A stretch of DNA of 64,000 nucleotides from Pseudomonas veronii (GTDB taxonomy: Bacteria > Pseudomonadota > Gammaproteobacteria > Pseudomonadales > Pseudomonadaceae). Under the pieces are notes generated by a model that was not told the origin of the DNA, made no database searches, and was given only the letters and a program-made list of their open reading frames with translations. Within the stretch, counting starts at the first letter, position 1. Each line of letters begins with the position of its first letter. Both the position numbers and the translations under genes were made by a program. The stretch is from contig NZ_JYLL01000009.1 in assembly GCF_001439695.1 (NCBI RefSeq), positions 1-64,000 of the forward strand, written 5' to 3'. Positions 28,176 through 38,078 of this stretch are shown piece by piece.

Positions 28176-31100
28176 ATGGGTTTCAATCTTTCCGAATGGG
28201 CGTTGCGTAATCGCCAGATCGTACTGTTCCTGATGCTCCTGCTGGCGGTGGTCGGCACTTTGTCCTACACCAAGCTTGGGCAAAGCGAAGACCCGCCGTT
28301 CACCTTCAAGGCCATGGTGATCAAGACCAATTGGCCCGGTGCCACGGCCCAGGACGTGTCGCGCCAGGTCACCGAACGCATCGAGAAAAAGCTCATGGAG
28401 ACCGGTGAGTACGAGCGCATTGTGTCTTTCTCGCGCCCCGGCGAATCCCAGGTCACCTTCATCGCCCGCGACGCCATGCGCTCGGCGCAGATTCCCGAGC
28501 TGTGGTACCAGGTGCGCAAGAAGATCAGCGATATTCGCCAGACCTTGCCGCCGGATATCCAGGGACCGTTTTTCAACGATGAATTCGGCACCACCTTCGG
28601 CAATATCTACGCCCTGACCGGCGACGGCTTTGACTATGCCGTGCTCAAGGACTACGCCGACCGCATCCAGATTCAACTGCAGCGCGTGCCGGATGTGGGC
28701 AAGGTCGAACTGCTCGGCCTGCAGGATGAGAAGATCTGGATCGAGCTGTCCAACCTCAAACTCGCCACGCTCGGCTTACCGCTGGCCGCTGTTCAACAAG
28801 CGCTGCAGGAGCAGAACGCGGTCTCCACTGCCGGCTTCTTTGAAACCCCGACTGAGCGCGTGCAACTGCGGGTGTCGGGTAACTTCAAGAGTGTGGAAGA
28901 GATTCGCAGCTTCCCGATTCGTGTAGGCGACCGAACCTTCCGTATTGGCGATGTGGCCGACATCCACCGTGGCTTCAATGATCCGCCGGCGCCGCGCATG
29001 CGCTTTATGGGCGAAGACGCGATCGGTCTGGCCGTCGCCATGCACGAGGGCGGCGACATTCTGGTGTTGGGCAAAGCCCTCGAAGGCGAGTTCGCACGCC
29101 TGCAGAAGAACCTTCCGGCGGGCATGCAACTGCGCAAGGTGTCGGACCAACCGGCGGCGGTGAAAACCGGTGTCGGAGAGTTCGTCCGGGTACTGGCCGA
29201 GGCGCTGGGCATTGTCTTGCTGGTGAGTTTTTTCTCCCTCGGTATACGCACTGGCATGGTCGTGGCCCTGGCGATTCCGCTGGTGCTGGCGATGACCTTT
29301 GCCTGCATGTACTACCTCGGCATCGGCTTGCATAAGATCTCCCTCGGCGCGCTGGTGCTGGCCTTGGGCTTGCTGGTGGATGACGCGATCATCGCCGTGG
29401 AAATGATGGCGATCAAAATGGAGCAGGGGTACGACCGCCTTAAAGCGGCCAGTTTTGCCTGGACCAGTACCGCGTTCCCGATGCTGACCGGTACGCTGAT
29501 CACGGCGGCCGGCTTCCTGCCGATTGCCACCGCGCAGTCGAGTACCGGTGAATACACCCGTTCGATCTTCCAGGTAGTGACCATCGCGTTGCTCGCCTCG
29601 TGGGTTGCGGCCGTGGTGTTCGTGCCGTACCTGGGCGAAAAACTCCTGCCGGACTTGGCGAAAATTCATGCGGCTAAACACGGCGCTGACGGTCCCGATC
29701 CCTACGGCACACCGTTCTACCAGCGTGTCAGACGTTTGCTGGAGTGGTGTGTCAGTCGGCGCAAGACCGTGATCGTGCTGACGCTGCTGCTGTTTGTCGG
29801 CTCGGTCGCACTGTTTCGTTTTGTGCCGCAACAGTTCTTCCCGGCTTCCGGCCGCCTGGAGTTGATGGTCGACCTGAAACTCGCCGAGGGCGCGTCCCTG
29901 AGCAACACCGCTGGCCAGGTCAAGCGCCTGGAAGCCCTGCTCAAGGAACACGCCGGCATCGACAACTACGTGGCCTATGTCGGCACCGGTTCGCCGCGCT
30001 TCTATCTGCCCCTCGACCAGCAACTGCCGGCCGCCAGCTTTGCGCAGTTCGTGGTGTTGGCCAAGTCCATCGAAGAGCGCGAAAGCCTGCGCATCTGGTT
30101 GATCGAAACCCTCAACGAGCAGTTCCCCGACCTGCGTTCACGGGTCACACGCCTGGAAAACGGCCCGCCCGTGGGTTACCCGGTGCAGTTTCGCGTGACC
30201 GGCGAGCATATCGACGAAGTCCGTGCCCTGGCGCGCAAAGTGGCAGCCAAGGTGCGCGAAAATACCCACGTGGCTAACGTGCATCTGGACTGGGAGGAAC
30301 CGAGCAAGATCGTCTACCTCAATATCGACCAGGACCGTGCGCGCGCCCTCGGTGTGAGTACCGTCAACCTGTCGAAATTCCTGCAGAGTTCTCTGACCGG
30401 TGCCAGCGTCAGCCAGTACCGGGAAGACAACGAGTTGATCGAAATTCTCCTGCGCGGCACTGTCCATGAGCGCACTGAACTGTCGCTGCTGCCGAGCCTG
30501 GCCGTGCCGACCGACAACGGCAAAAGCGTCGCGCTGTCGCAGATCGCCACCCTCGAATACGGCTTCGAGGAAGGCATCATCTGGCACCGTAACCGCCTGC
30601 CCACCGTGACCGTGCGCGCCGACATCTACGGCAAGGAACAACCGGCGACCCTGGTTCAGCAGATCCTGCCGACCCTCGAAGGCGTGCGTGCCGAACTGCC
30701 GGACGGCTACCTGCTGGACGTCGGCGGTACCGTCGAGGACTCGGCCCGCGGGCAGAATTCGGTCAAGGCCGGTGTGCCGCTGTTTATCGTGGTGGTGCTG
30801 ACGCTGCTGATGCTGCAACTGCGCAGCTTCTCACGCACGGTAATGGTATTTCTCACGGCGCCTCTGGGGCTGATCGGGGTCACGCTGTTCCTGCTGGTGT
30901 TCCGCCAACCCTTCGGCTTCGTGGCCATGCTCGGCACCATCGCCCTGTCAGGAATGATCATGCGCAACTCGGTGATTCTGGTGGACCAGATCGAACAGGA
31001 CATCAAGGCAGGGCTGGCGCCGTGGCAGGCGATTATCGAAGCCACTGTCCGACGCTTCCGGCCGATTGTTCTCACAGCCCTCGCGGCGGTACTCGCGATG

Positions 31101-31247
31101 ATCCCGCTGTCACGCAGTGTGTTCTTCGGGCCGATGGCAGTGGCGATCATGGGCGGGTTGATTGTGGCGACGGCATTGACGTTGCTGTTCCTGCCCGCGC
31201 TTTATGCTGCATGGTTTCGTGTCAGGAAAACGGGTGACCAAGAGTAA
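28176..31247 (+). CDS. mexK: RND multidrug efflux pump
   Basis: 1023-residue inner-membrane proton antiporter of the HAE1-type RND family. N-terminal membrane anchor (NRQIVLFLMLLLAVVGTLSY), two large periplasmic loops, and the transmembrane proton-relay helix with GLLVDDAIIAVE around residue 405. Length fits MexK (about 1025). Co-transcribed with the adaptor and probably repressed by MexL. It could export toxic organics or biocides; the substrate range cannot be read. Confidence 0.9.
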   Translation: MGFNLSEWALRNRQIVLFLMLLLAVVGTLSYTKLGQSEDPPFTFKAMVIKTNWPGATAQDVSRQVTERIEKKLMETGEYERIVSFSRPGESQVTFIARDAMRSAQIPELWYQVRKKISDIRQTLPPDIQGPFFNDEFGTTFGNIYALTGDGFDYAVLKDYADRIQIQLQRVPDVGKVELLGLQDEKIWIELSNLKLATLGLPLAAVQQALQEQNAVSTAGFFETPTERVQLRVSGNFKSVEEIRSFPIRVGDRTFRIGDVADIHRGFNDPPAPRMRFMGEDAIGLAVAMHEGGDILVLGKALEGEFARLQKNLPAGMQLRKVSDQPAAVKTGVGEFVRVLAEALGIVLLVSFFSLGIRTGMVVALAIPLVLAMTFACMYYLGIGLHKISLGALVLALGLLVDDAIIAVEMMAIKMEQGYDRLKAASFAWTSTAFPMLTGTLITAAGFLPIATAQSSTGEYTRSIFQVVTIALLASWVAAVVFVPYLGEKLLPDLAKIHAAKHGADGPDPYGTPFYQRVRRLLEWCVSRRKTVIVLTLLLFVGSVALFRFVPQQFFPASGRLELMVDLKLAEGASLSNTAGQVKRLEALLKEHAGIDNYVAYVGTGSPRFYLPLDQQLPAASFAQFVVLAKSIEERESLRIWLIETLNEQFPDLRSRVTRLENGPPVGYPVQFRVTGEHIDEVRALARKVAAKVRENTHVANVHLDWEEPSKIVYLNIDQDRARALGVSTVNLSKFLQSSLTGASVSQYREDNELIEILLRGTVHERTELSLLPSLAVPTDNGKSVALSQIATLEYGFEEGIIWHRNRLPTVTVRADIYGKEQPATLVQQILPTLEGVRAELPDGYLLDVGGTVEDSARGQNSVKAGVPLFIVVVLTLLMLQLRSFSRTVMVFLTAPLGLIGVTLFLLVFRQPFGFVAMLGTIALSGMIMRNSVILVDQIEQDIKAGLAPWQAIIEATVRRFRPIVLTALAAVLAMIPLSRSVFFGPMAVAIMGGLIVATALTLLFLPALYAAWFRVRKTGDQE

Positions 31248-31372
31248 GGAGAACAGGCGTATGTATATTAAGTGCCTACGCCTGATGCACGCTGAAGAAA
31301 GTGTAAGGTGAGTGGGGAATGCCTGAAGCCCGATAGCGGCTAATAGTGCCTGAATATCTCTCGCAGGACTAA

Positions 31373-31828
31373 TCAGAGGGCCGGCAGTTTCTTCTCGACG
31401 GTTTTTATAATCGATGTATTAGTGTCGGCCAGGGGGGCGATCTTTTGAAGGGTCAGGTCCAGGTGGGCAACTGAGTCGATATAAAGATGGCAGACAAAAC
31501 TGTCGTCCCCGGTGATTTTGTAGCACACCACACATTCAGCCATTTGCGCGAGCAACTGTTCAACCTGTTGGAATTTTCCAGTCAGGGGTTTAACCCTGAC
31601 CAGCGCTTGCAATGCAAAGCCCAGGGCCTGGGCGTCCAACTCCACGCTGAACCCGCTGATGACCCCCGACCCTTCCAGACGCTTGAGGCGTTCGCTGCAG
31701 CCGGGGGCCGATAACCCCACCTGTCGGCCGAGGGCGCGAATAGACGCGCGGGCGTTCTGGTGGAGGGCGACAATCAGCGCGCGATCAATAGGGTCAAGTG
31801 TCTGGTCGCCCTTTGTAAGCTTTTTCAT
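31373..31828 (-). CDS. Lrp/AsnC-family transcriptional regulator
   Basis: 151 residues: N-terminal winged helix-turn-helix (LDPIDRALIVALHQNARASIRALGRQVGLSAPGCSERLKRLE) and a C-terminal RAM ligand-binding domain (ALVRVKPL ... CYKITGDDSFVCHLYI). Family members sense amino acids. It is divergent from two LysE-type exporter genes, so control of amino acid efflux is a reasonable inference. Length is standard. Confidence 0.88.
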   Translation of the reverse strand: MKKLTKGDQTLDPIDRALIVALHQNARASIRALGRQVGLSAPGCSERLKRLEGSGVISGFSVELDAQALGFALQALVRVKPLTGKFQQVEQLLAQMAECVVCYKITGDDSFVCHLYIDSVAHLDLTLQKIAPLADTNTSIIKTVEKKLPAL

Positions 31829-32234
31829 TAGATGGACCTTACGAATTTTGATGAAATCGCGTGAAAATCTTACATACCATACACGGATGAAAAAAGAATA
31901 GACCTTTTCAAGGTGCCCACCTATTGTTTGATCAGCGGGCCCTGCAATATTGCGCCGCTCACTTAACGCTGTGTTGTGATGTTTCTATTGCAACTTTATC
32001 TATATTGTCGAGGGCGCGAGATGAACTACATACTTGATGCAAGCTCGCTTGCAATAACTTTACGGTAATAACTTTCCTGCCGAAAAAGTATTTTTACTGC
32101 GTCATGAGTTTGCCCGACATAAGAGGATCCAATGGCGTGATCGACTTTATGAAAAACCACAGAGCCGTCTACTACTGCCATGAACACGGGCTGCCTCGCT
32201 AAGCCGTCACGAATGTTCTTCAAAGGGGAAGCGT
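31829..32234. other. 406-bp gene-free region between the Lrp-type regulator and the first LysE-type gene
   Basis: AT-rich compared with its surroundings. It must hold the divergent promoters of both neighbours and any Lrp-type sites, but I could not fix a specific -35/-10 pair. A 74-codon frame on the minus strand (32026-32250) has no convincing start or composition and is not called. Confidence 0.6.
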
Positions 32235-32852
32235 ATGCCCGACATTGCACTGTCCGTTTACCAGGCGATATTTACCTTCGCCGTCGCCGCCATCGCGCTG
32301 CTTGCCAGTCCAGGCCCGGCGACCCTGGCGCTGGCGGCGAGTGGGGCTGCTTATGGCATGAGGCGTTCAACTCGGTTTTTCGTGGGGATCACGTTGGGCC
32401 TGGTGATCGCGATGGCATTGGTTGCTTCCGGCCTCTATGTGGTTCTGCACAGTTTTCCGATGCTGGCGACGGCGCTGACGGTCATCTCCATTGTTTATAT
32501 TGTGTGGCTGGCCTACCAGATTGCTACCGCGCCGCCCATCAGGGATGAGCAGTCCGTGATCACGCCGGGCTGGGGCGCCGGGTTTGTGCTGGGTGTGGCG
32601 AATATCAAGGCCTATGCCGCATTCGCCGCGTTGCTGGGCAGTTTCACCCTGGGCGCCGCACCTGCCTGGGAGCAAGGTGCGAAAGCCTTGATCTGTCTGC
32701 TGGTGTGTGTGGTATTCGACGTTCTGTGGCTCTTTGCCGGCAGTCGAATGCGCAAGTTATTCATCCACCCCACTTGGAGCCGACGACTTAACGTAAGCTT
32801 CGCGATTTTGATGGTCGCGACGGTTGCCTGGTCAATCACGCTGACGCAATAG
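32235..32852 (+). CDS. LysE-family amino acid exporter
   Basis: 205-residue inner-membrane protein with about six hydrophobic segments. The N-terminal signature ALLASPGPATLALAASGAAYGMRRSTRFFVGITLGLV is typical of the LysE/RhtB family, as is GFVLGVANIKAYAAFAALLGSF. AAAGGGGAAG precedes the ATG. Fifty bases separate it from a second LysE-type gene. The substrate is unknown; an Lrp-type regulator is divergent. Confidence 0.85.
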   Translation: MPDIALSVYQAIFTFAVAAIALLASPGPATLALAASGAAYGMRRSTRFFVGITLGLVIAMALVASGLYVVLHSFPMLATALTVISIVYIVWLAYQIATAPPIRDEQSVITPGWGAGFVLGVANIKAYAAFAALLGSFTLGAAPAWEQGAKALICLLVCVVFDVLWLFAGSRMRKLFIHPTWSRRLNVSFAILMVATVAWSITLTQ

Positions 32853-32901
32853 CGCTTTCGCTGGGAAGACCATTGAATAGTTCCGCCCGAGGATAGTTTT
32901 C

Positions 32902-33495
32902 ATGTTTGGGACTGTGTCTGCTCTGGTGTTATTACTGGTCGTGCCTGGACCGACCAATACCCTGTTAATGCGCGCAGGGGTTCTGTTTGGGTTTGCAGCA
33001 TCATGGCGCATGGCATTTATCGAATGCCTGGCGTACCTGCTTCAGGTCTCTGTTTGGGGGGCGGTGTTGTTCTATGTGTCGGCCTGGTCCCCCTGGGTCG
33101 TGAAAGTGACGCAGACGGCTGCCATCTGCTATCTGCTCCAACTGTCCTTCACGTTGTGGCAGCGCAAGAGCACAGCCGTCGACCCAGGTACGGACCGTTT
33201 CTCTGGGCTGCACTTCTTCTGGCTGACGGTGATGAACCCCAAGGGCCTGTTGATTGTTTCGTTTATTGCGCCGATCAGCGCATTTGCCACGTTGCAAGGG
33301 TACGCCCGGTTCATGACCACGCTCGCGTTGGTGGTGATACCTGTAGGGTTTGCCTGGATCTTGCTGGGCAGTCGGTTCGAAGGGGGGCAAAAGGCGTGGC
33401 TGACGCCGTTGAGAATCAACCGGGCAACCTCGATGGTCATCGGGTGTTTTGCCACGGTTCTATTGGGGCGCCTGGCCGATTCTATTTTCAACTGA
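32902..33495 (+). CDS. Second LysE-family transporter, divergent in sequence
   Basis: 197 residues with six predicted membrane segments. LLLVVPGPTNTLLMRAG at the N-terminus replaces the usual SPGP signature, and LTVMNPKGLLIVSF matches the conserved mid-protein NPK motif. It is only distantly similar to its upstream neighbour, so not a recent duplication. Probably co-transcribed with it. A hrp box begins 28 bases past its stop. Confidence 0.82.
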   Translation: MFGTVSALVLLLVVPGPTNTLLMRAGVLFGFAASWRMAFIECLAYLLQVSVWGAVLFYVSAWSPWVVKVTQTAAICYLLQLSFTLWQRKSTAVDPGTDRFSGLHFFWLTVMNPKGLLIVSFIAPISAFATLQGYARFMTTLALVVIPVGFAWILLGSRFEGGQKAWLTPLRINRATSMVIGCFATVLLGRLADSIFN

Positions 33496-33522
33496 CGCGA
33501 GGCAGTATTTCACACGCAGGAC

Positions 33523-33551
33523 GGAACCATTTTTGCCCTTGCTTCCACATA
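33523..33551 (+). promoter_or_regulatory. hrp box (HrpL-type ECF sigma promoter)
   Basis: GGAACC at 33523-33528 and CCACATA at 33545-33551 with a 16-base spacer: an exact match to GGAACC-N15/16-CCACNNA. It ends 79 bases before the ATG of the small Asn/Ser/His-rich gene and points toward it. Confidence 0.85.
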
Positions 33552-33630
33552 GGATTAGTCGACCGAGCGGTTCCCGCGTATGAGATGCGGGGCAGTGAGT
33601 TGGCGCTAATCTGAATAGGAAGGAGTGTGT

Positions 33631-33846
33631 ATGCTTTTACTACCTTTGCTGGCGTTACCGATGCAAGTCGCGGGCTCGATGCTTGGGCTGGGAAATATGT
33701 TTGGACAGAATCAGCCAAACGCCAATCGCGATATCAATATTAATATCAACAACGATAGCCATAACTTCAATGCGTCGTCGTCCAGCTCTCATCACTCACA
33801 CATGTCTCACGGTGGTGCCCGACGAGCGTCGCACATCCATTATTGA
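33631..33846 (+). CDS. Small Asn/Ser/His-rich protein under a hrp box
   Basis: 71 residues. The first 25 are hydrophobic (LLLPLLALPMQVAGSMLGLG) and resemble a signal or membrane-inserting helix without an obvious cleavage site. The rest is polar and low-complexity: an INININ stretch at 35-40, five consecutive serines at 49-53, and seven histidines (44-70), which could bind metal. The Shine-Dalgarno AGGAAGGAG is strong, six bases before ATG 33631. A perfect hrp box lies upstream and a strong terminator downstream, so it forms its own transcript. No family was recognised. Confidence 0.65.
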   Translation: MLLLPLLALPMQVAGSMLGLGNMFGQNQPNANRDINININNDSHNFNASSSSSHHSHMSHGGARRASHIHY

Positions 33847-33924
33847 GCCTACTCATCGACGCTGCCGGGCGTGAGCGTGCGGCGCCTGGTTCGGGGGCCT
33901 GATAGACGGTTCGGCGAAAAATCA

Positions 33925-33956
33925 AGGCCCTGACGATGTCAGGGCCTTTTTTTCAG
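33925..33956 (+). terminator. Intrinsic terminator after the small hrp-box gene
   Basis: A 10-base-pair stem (AAGGCCCTGA / TCAGGGCCTT) with a five-base loop, followed by a run of seven T residues. It is 78 bases past the stop, and may also serve the convergent DUF4197 gene. Confidence 0.9.
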
Positions 33957-33972
33957 CTCAGGTCGCGTGGCG

Positions 33973-34662
33973 TTACAGCGCGCCAAACACCTTCTTCGCC
34001 AGACTGGTCGCCGCTGCCGCCGGGTTTTTGCGAATGGTCTCTTCCTGCTGCGCAATCATCTTGAACAAACCATCCAGCGCTTGTTCGGTCACATAGTTTT
34101 CGACGTTGGCACTTTTGGCATCGACCGCGCCAAACGCCGCGGCCTTGCCGGCCAGCGCGTTGTACTGCTGCGCCACGCCGACCTTGTCGGTGGCGGCCTT
34201 GACGATCGGCAGGAACTTGGCGCGGATGGCTTCGCGGCTGCTTTTGTTCAGGTACTGGGTGGCCGAATCCTGGCCGCCGGTGAGAATGCCCTTGGCATCG
34301 CTCACGCTCATGTTTTTCACCGCGTTGACCAGGATTGGCTGGGCTTGGGTCACGGCGGTTTCGGCGGCTTTGTTCATGCTGGTTTCCAACTGCTCGACCT
34401 GGTCACCCATGCCGAACATCTTCAGCTTGTCGGCGACTTTGCCCAGTTTTCCCGGCAGGCCGATCTTGACGTCGGGGTTGTTGCTGAAACCACCCGGTAC
34501 ACCCAGTTGTTTCACGGCGATCTGTGCGCCTTGGGTCAATGCATCCTTGAGGCCGCCGGCGGCGTCGCCCTGGGACAGGCTGCCAAGATCCAGGGCCATG
34601 GCGTTGGCACCGAGCAGCAGGCCGGCGCACAGGGCGGTGAGACGAAGGGAATTACGGAGCAT
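33973..34662 (-). CDS. DUF4197 exported protein
   Basis: 229 residues with a cleavable signal peptide (LRLTALCAGLLLGANAMA). The mature protein is helical and matches DUF4197, with repeated ALTQGAQIAVKQLG and LDGLFKMIAQQEETIRKNPAA near the end. Function is unknown; location should be periplasmic. It is 27 bases downstream of the YbaY-like lipoprotein gene and likely in the same operon. Confidence 0.85.
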   Translation of the reverse strand: MLRNSLRLTALCAGLLLGANAMALDLGSLSQGDAAGGLKDALTQGAQIAVKQLGVPGGFSNNPDVKIGLPGKLGKVADKLKMFGMGDQVEQLETSMNKAAETAVTQAQPILVNAVKNMSVSDAKGILTGGQDSATQYLNKSSREAIRAKFLPIVKAATDKVGVAQQYNALAGKAAAFGAVDAKSANVENYVTEQALDGLFKMIAQQEETIRKNPAAAATSLAKKVFGAL

Positions 34663-34689
34663 GGGCGCTTCCTTATGATCTGGAAATAA

Positions 34690-35091
34690 TCAGTGTGCGA
34701 CCGCGTCAACCCGCAGGCGCAGCGGTTGAACGTCTTGGCCATTGAGTTGCACAGGGTGCCGCTCGGTGGTGATGAACAGTAGCTTGCCCTCCACTTCGAT
34801 GCGAGCGCTGACCGAGTAACTGTGGCCCGGCTTGACCTGGGCCGGGTCATAGCTCAAGTGGAACGGCAATGGCACCTGGCCTTTGACCGGGCCTTTCTGT
34901 TCGGCCAGGGTCACGGCCGGCGCGTCCATCAGCGATACGTCCTGCAGGCTGACGCTCAAGATGGCTGTCGGCGGCAGCGCGATGCGTTGCAGGTAGAACA
35001 CTTCGCCATCGAGGCTGGCCTTGGGCGCGGGATTCATGGAATGGCAGGCGCCGAGCAGGGCGGTCAGGCCCAGGAGGATGATCTTTTTCAT
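34690..35091 (-). CDS. YbaY-family lipoprotein
   Basis: 133 residues from MKKIILLG, with AGGAG suitably spaced upstream; the longer frame adds six residues only. The lipobox is LLGAC. The mature domain (LDGEVFYLQRIALPPTAILSVSLQDVSL ... PLPFHLSYDPAQVKPGHSYSVSARIEV) is the YbaY/META-neighbour beta-sandwich type. Role in the envelope is not defined. Confidence 0.83.
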   Translation of the reverse strand: MKKIILLGLTALLGACHSMNPAPKASLDGEVFYLQRIALPPTAILSVSLQDVSLMDAPAVTLAEQKGPVKGQVPLPFHLSYDPAQVKPGHSYSVSARIEVEGKLLFITTERHPVQLNGQDVQPLRLRVDAVAH

Positions 35092-35141
35092 GGTGCAGCT
35101 CCTTTTCAACGGCGCCGTAACCCAGCGACGCCTTATTCAAT

Positions 35142-37661
35142 TTAGCGGCTTTCTTCCGGTTTGCGGGCTTCGGCTTCGACCGGCGCTTCGGCCGCGCCGT
35201 CGACGCGGTGCAGGGCAACCTGGCGGATCGACAGGCGAATCTCAGCCGGCAGCACCCGTTTCGCCGCGCCTTCAGCCAGTTCGCCGAGCAGGTCGTGATA
35301 GCTCAACTTGCCGGCTTCGTCGCGGCGCAGCACATCTTGCTCCAGCAACGTCTGAATAAAATGTCGGAAAAGGCTCTTGTCGAAGAACTCCGGGGCATTG
35401 AGGCCATGCAGGATCGATAGACGCTGGGCCATGATCGTACACAGGTCTTCCAGCTCTTCGGCGCTGATGCTGTTCCGGCCGCTGTTGAGCAGCAGCGAAA
35501 TCGCCATGTAGAAGCGTTGCAGGGTCTGGGCGATGCTCTTGGACAGCAGTGTCAGCAGCACAAAGTGCCGCGAACTCGGCGCTGGGCGCAGGTACACGTT
35601 GTTCTCGAAACGCAGCAGGCCTTGTTCGACAAACGCCTCCAGCCACTGGTCGATCACCGTGTCCAGTTCCTCCAGCGACCAGCGGATAAACAGCTCTGAC
35701 TGCAGGTATGGGTACAGCGCACGGGTGTAGCGCAGAATCTGCTCGCGGCTCATCCGCGAGCTGCTCTGGAAGAAGCTCGCCAGCAGCGCCGGCAAGGCAA
35801 AGATATGCAGCACGTTGTTGCGGTAGTAGGTCATCAGGACGGCGTTCTGCTCGTCCAGGTACAGAATCTTGCCGAGGGCATCGCTCTGTTCCGACAGCAG
35901 GTTCATGTCCTTGACGTGCTTGATCAACGCCATGCCATCCCCTTCGGGCAGGGTGGTATGCGGTGAGTAGGGCACCCGGCGCAGCAGCGCCAGGTACAGG
36001 TCCAACTGGCGGGCCATGGCCTGTTCGTCCAGGGCCAGGCGCGTGGTCGACAGCAGCGCCAGGGCCACCAGGTTCACCGGGTTGATCGCCGCCGCTTCGT
36101 TCAAATGGCGCGCCACCCGCTCGCCGAGGCGGTTGGTGGTTTGGTTGAGCCACGCCGGTTTGTAGTGCGGGCCCAGTTCCTGGGCACGCCAGCCCGGTTG
36201 TTCGGCGTCGAGGAATTGCGCCAGTTTGATCGGTTCACCGAAGTTGACCGCGACCTGGCCAAAGCGCTGCTTGAGCGCACCGACCACCTTGAAAATATCG
36301 AAGATCGACTCTTTCTTCTTGCTCGCGCCGCGCAGCTCACCGAGGTAGGTACGGCCTTCGAGCACACGCTCGTAACCGATATACACCGGCACGAACACGA
36401 TCGGCATGCGCGAGGAGCGCAGGAAGCTGCGCAACGTGATCGCCAGCATGCCGGTTTTCGGTTGCAGCATGCGCCCGGTGCGCGAGCGTCCGCCTTCGAC
36501 GAAGTACTCCACGGGGAAACCCTTGGTGAACAGGGTGTGCAGGTATTCGTTGAACACCGAGGTGTACAGCGGGTTGCCCTTGAAGGTGCGGCGCATGAAA
36601 AACGCACCGCCGCGGCGCAGCAGGCTGCCGATCACCGGCATGTTCAGGTTGATGCCGGCGGCGATGTGCGGCGGGGTCAGGCCGTTCTTGAACAGCAGGT
36701 AGGACAGCAGCAGGTAGTCGATATGGCTGCGGTGGCAGGGTACATAGATCACCTCGTAACCCTGGGCAACCTGTTGCACACCCTCGATGTTATTGACCTT
36801 GATGCCGTCGTAGATCTTGTTCCAGAACCAGCTCAGCACCACTTCCAGGAAGCGGATCGCGGTGTAGGTGTAGTCCGAGGCGATTTCGTTGCCGTAGCGC
36901 AGGGCCAGGGCCTTGGCTTTTTCCGGGCTGATCTTCTCGCGTTCGGCTTCATCGAGGATGGCCTGGCGCACCAGCGGCATATTCACCAAGCCCTTCACCA
37001 GGTTGCGGCGGTGGGACAGGTCGGGGCCGATCACTGCGGTTTTCAGGTTGCGAAAGTGTACGCGCAGGATGCGTTGGGCCATGCGAACGGTGCGTTCGTG
37101 GCCTTTATTGTGCTCGATCAATTCACGCAGGTTGATAGGCGCGGAGAATTGGACGCGGGTCTTGCGCCCCAGGATCAGGATGCTCAGCAGCCGGCGCAGG
37201 CGCCCGGTGACGGCCCAACTGTCGGCGAACAGCAGTTTCCATGGGCTGGACTCGCTGTCGGGCGACTGTCCCCAGAACACGCTGACCGGAATGATTTGTG
37301 CATTCTCTTGTGCGTGCGCGCTGAGGGTATTGACCAGGCGGGTCAGGGTCGGCGGCGCGCCGCGTTTGTCCTGCCGGCCGAGCCAGTCCGGCTCTGGCGT
37401 GAGGTAGAAGAACGCCGCGGGTTCCAGCAACGGCCCGACCGCTACCGGCAGCACCGGGCGCGGCAGGCCGGCCTTGGTGCACTCGGTATCGACCACGGCC
37501 AATTCGGTGAGGGAGGGTGATTGCAGGACGTAGAACACCGGCCGGCTGCGGTCGAGGTTAAGGGTAAGGGACGACTGGTTGATCGTCTCTGAGCGAACCC
37601 AGAGGTACAACAGTCGGCGCAAGGTGCCAAACACCAGACGGCGGAACGGGGAGCGGGTCAT
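35142..37661 (-). CDS. plsB: Glycerol-3-phosphate 1-O-acyltransferase
   Basis: 839-residue inner-membrane acyltransferase catalysing the first step of phospholipid synthesis from acyl-CoA or acyl-ACP. The HX4D catalytic motif is HRSHID at residues 310-315; downstream are [24 protein letters not shown] and [11 protein letters not shown], acyltransferase blocks II to IV. Length is near the usual 800-840. Transcribed divergently from the cold-shock gene. Confidence 0.95.
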   Translation of the reverse strand: MTRSPFRRLVFGTLRRLLYLWVRSETINQSSLTLNLDRSRPVFYVLQSPSLTELAVVDTECTKAGLPRPVLPVAVGPLLEPAAFFYLTPEPDWLGRQDKRGAPPTLTRLVNTLSAHAQENAQIIPVSVFWGQSPDSESSPWKLLFADSWAVTGRLRRLLSILILGRKTRVQFSAPINLRELIEHNKGHERTVRMAQRILRVHFRNLKTAVIGPDLSHRRNLVKGLVNMPLVRQAILDEAEREKISPEKAKALALRYGNEIASDYTYTAIRFLEVVLSWFWNKIYDGIKVNNIEGVQQVAQGYEVIYVPCHRSHIDYLLLSYLLFKNGLTPPHIAAGINLNMPVIGSLLRRGGAFFMRRTFKGNPLYTSVFNEYLHTLFTKGFPVEYFVEGGRSRTGRMLQPKTGMLAITLRSFLRSSRMPIVFVPVYIGYERVLEGRTYLGELRGASKKKESIFDIFKVVGALKQRFGQVAVNFGEPIKLAQFLDAEQPGWRAQELGPHYKPAWLNQTTNRLGERVARHLNEAAAINPVNLVALALLSTTRLALDEQAMARQLDLYLALLRRVPYSPHTTLPEGDGMALIKHVKDMNLLSEQSDALGKILYLDEQNAVLMTYYRNNVLHIFALPALLASFFQSSSRMSREQILRYTRALYPYLQSELFIRWSLEELDTVIDQWLEAFVEQGLLRFENNVYLRPAPSSRHFVLLTLLSKSIAQTLQRFYMAISLLLNSGRNSISAEELEDLCTIMAQRLSILHGLNAPEFFDKSLFRHFIQTLLEQDVLRRDEAGKLSYHDLLGELAEGAAKRVLPAEIRLSIRQVALHRVDGAAEAPVEAEARKPEESR

Positions 37662-37761
37662 AGGCGAGCTGCTTCAAGTGGAAAAAACCGAGCAGGTGCT
37701 CGGGTGGGTAGTGTGCCGTATTCACCGAAAATCGGCAAAAAAGCAGCGATGTAAAGTTGAG

Positions 37762-37789
37762 TTGATCGTTTTTGAGCCTGTCTTATACT
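37762..37789 (+). promoter_or_regulatory. Sigma-70-type promoter of the cold-shock gene
   Basis: TTGATC at 37762-37767 and TATACT at 37784-37789 with a 16-base spacer, 52 bases before the start codon. Confidence 0.6.
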
Positions 37790-37841
37790 CGGCAGTTCAA
37801 CGCGACCGACTCGACAATAACAATCATGTGGGAGTGAACAG

Positions 37842-38051
37842 ATGACAACGCGCGAAACCGGTAATGTGAAGTGGTTCAACGATGCCAAGGGATATGGCTT
37901 TATTCAGCGTGAAGACGGCAAGGATGTGTTCGTACACTACCGCGCCATCCGCGGTGAAGGGCACCGTTCCCTGGCCGAAGGCCAGCAGGTGGAATACGCC
38001 GTGGTGAGCGGCGAGAAGGGCTTGCAGGCTGAGGATGTGGTGGGTTTGTAA
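37842..38051 (+). CDS. Cold-shock domain protein
   Basis: 69 residues, a single CspA-type OB fold. RNP1 (KGYGFIQ) and RNP2 (VFVHY) are both present, as is [10 protein letters not shown]. It should bind single-stranded RNA and DNA as an RNA chaperone. GGAG stands before the ATG. The last residues (LQAEDVVGL) differ from the usual ANV-type ending but the domain is complete. Confidence 0.93.
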   Translation: MTTRETGNVKWFNDAKGYGFIQREDGKDVFVHYRAIRGEGHRSLAEGQQVEYAVVSGEKGLQAEDVVGL

Positions 38052-38078
38052 TGCGGGTTTTTGTTACACCGTAGAACC

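Noticed and set aside
30296..30323. GGAACC followed 15 bases later by CCTCAAT
   Set aside because: Near match to a hrp box, but the second element has CCTC instead of CCAC and it lies inside mexK.
31248..31372. Possible terminator or small RNA after mexK
   Set aside because: No stable stem with a T-run could be identified; nothing further is called there.
32026..32250. 74-codon minus-strand frame before the LysE-type gene
   Set aside because: No ribosome site, overlaps the exporter start and has no recognisable feature.
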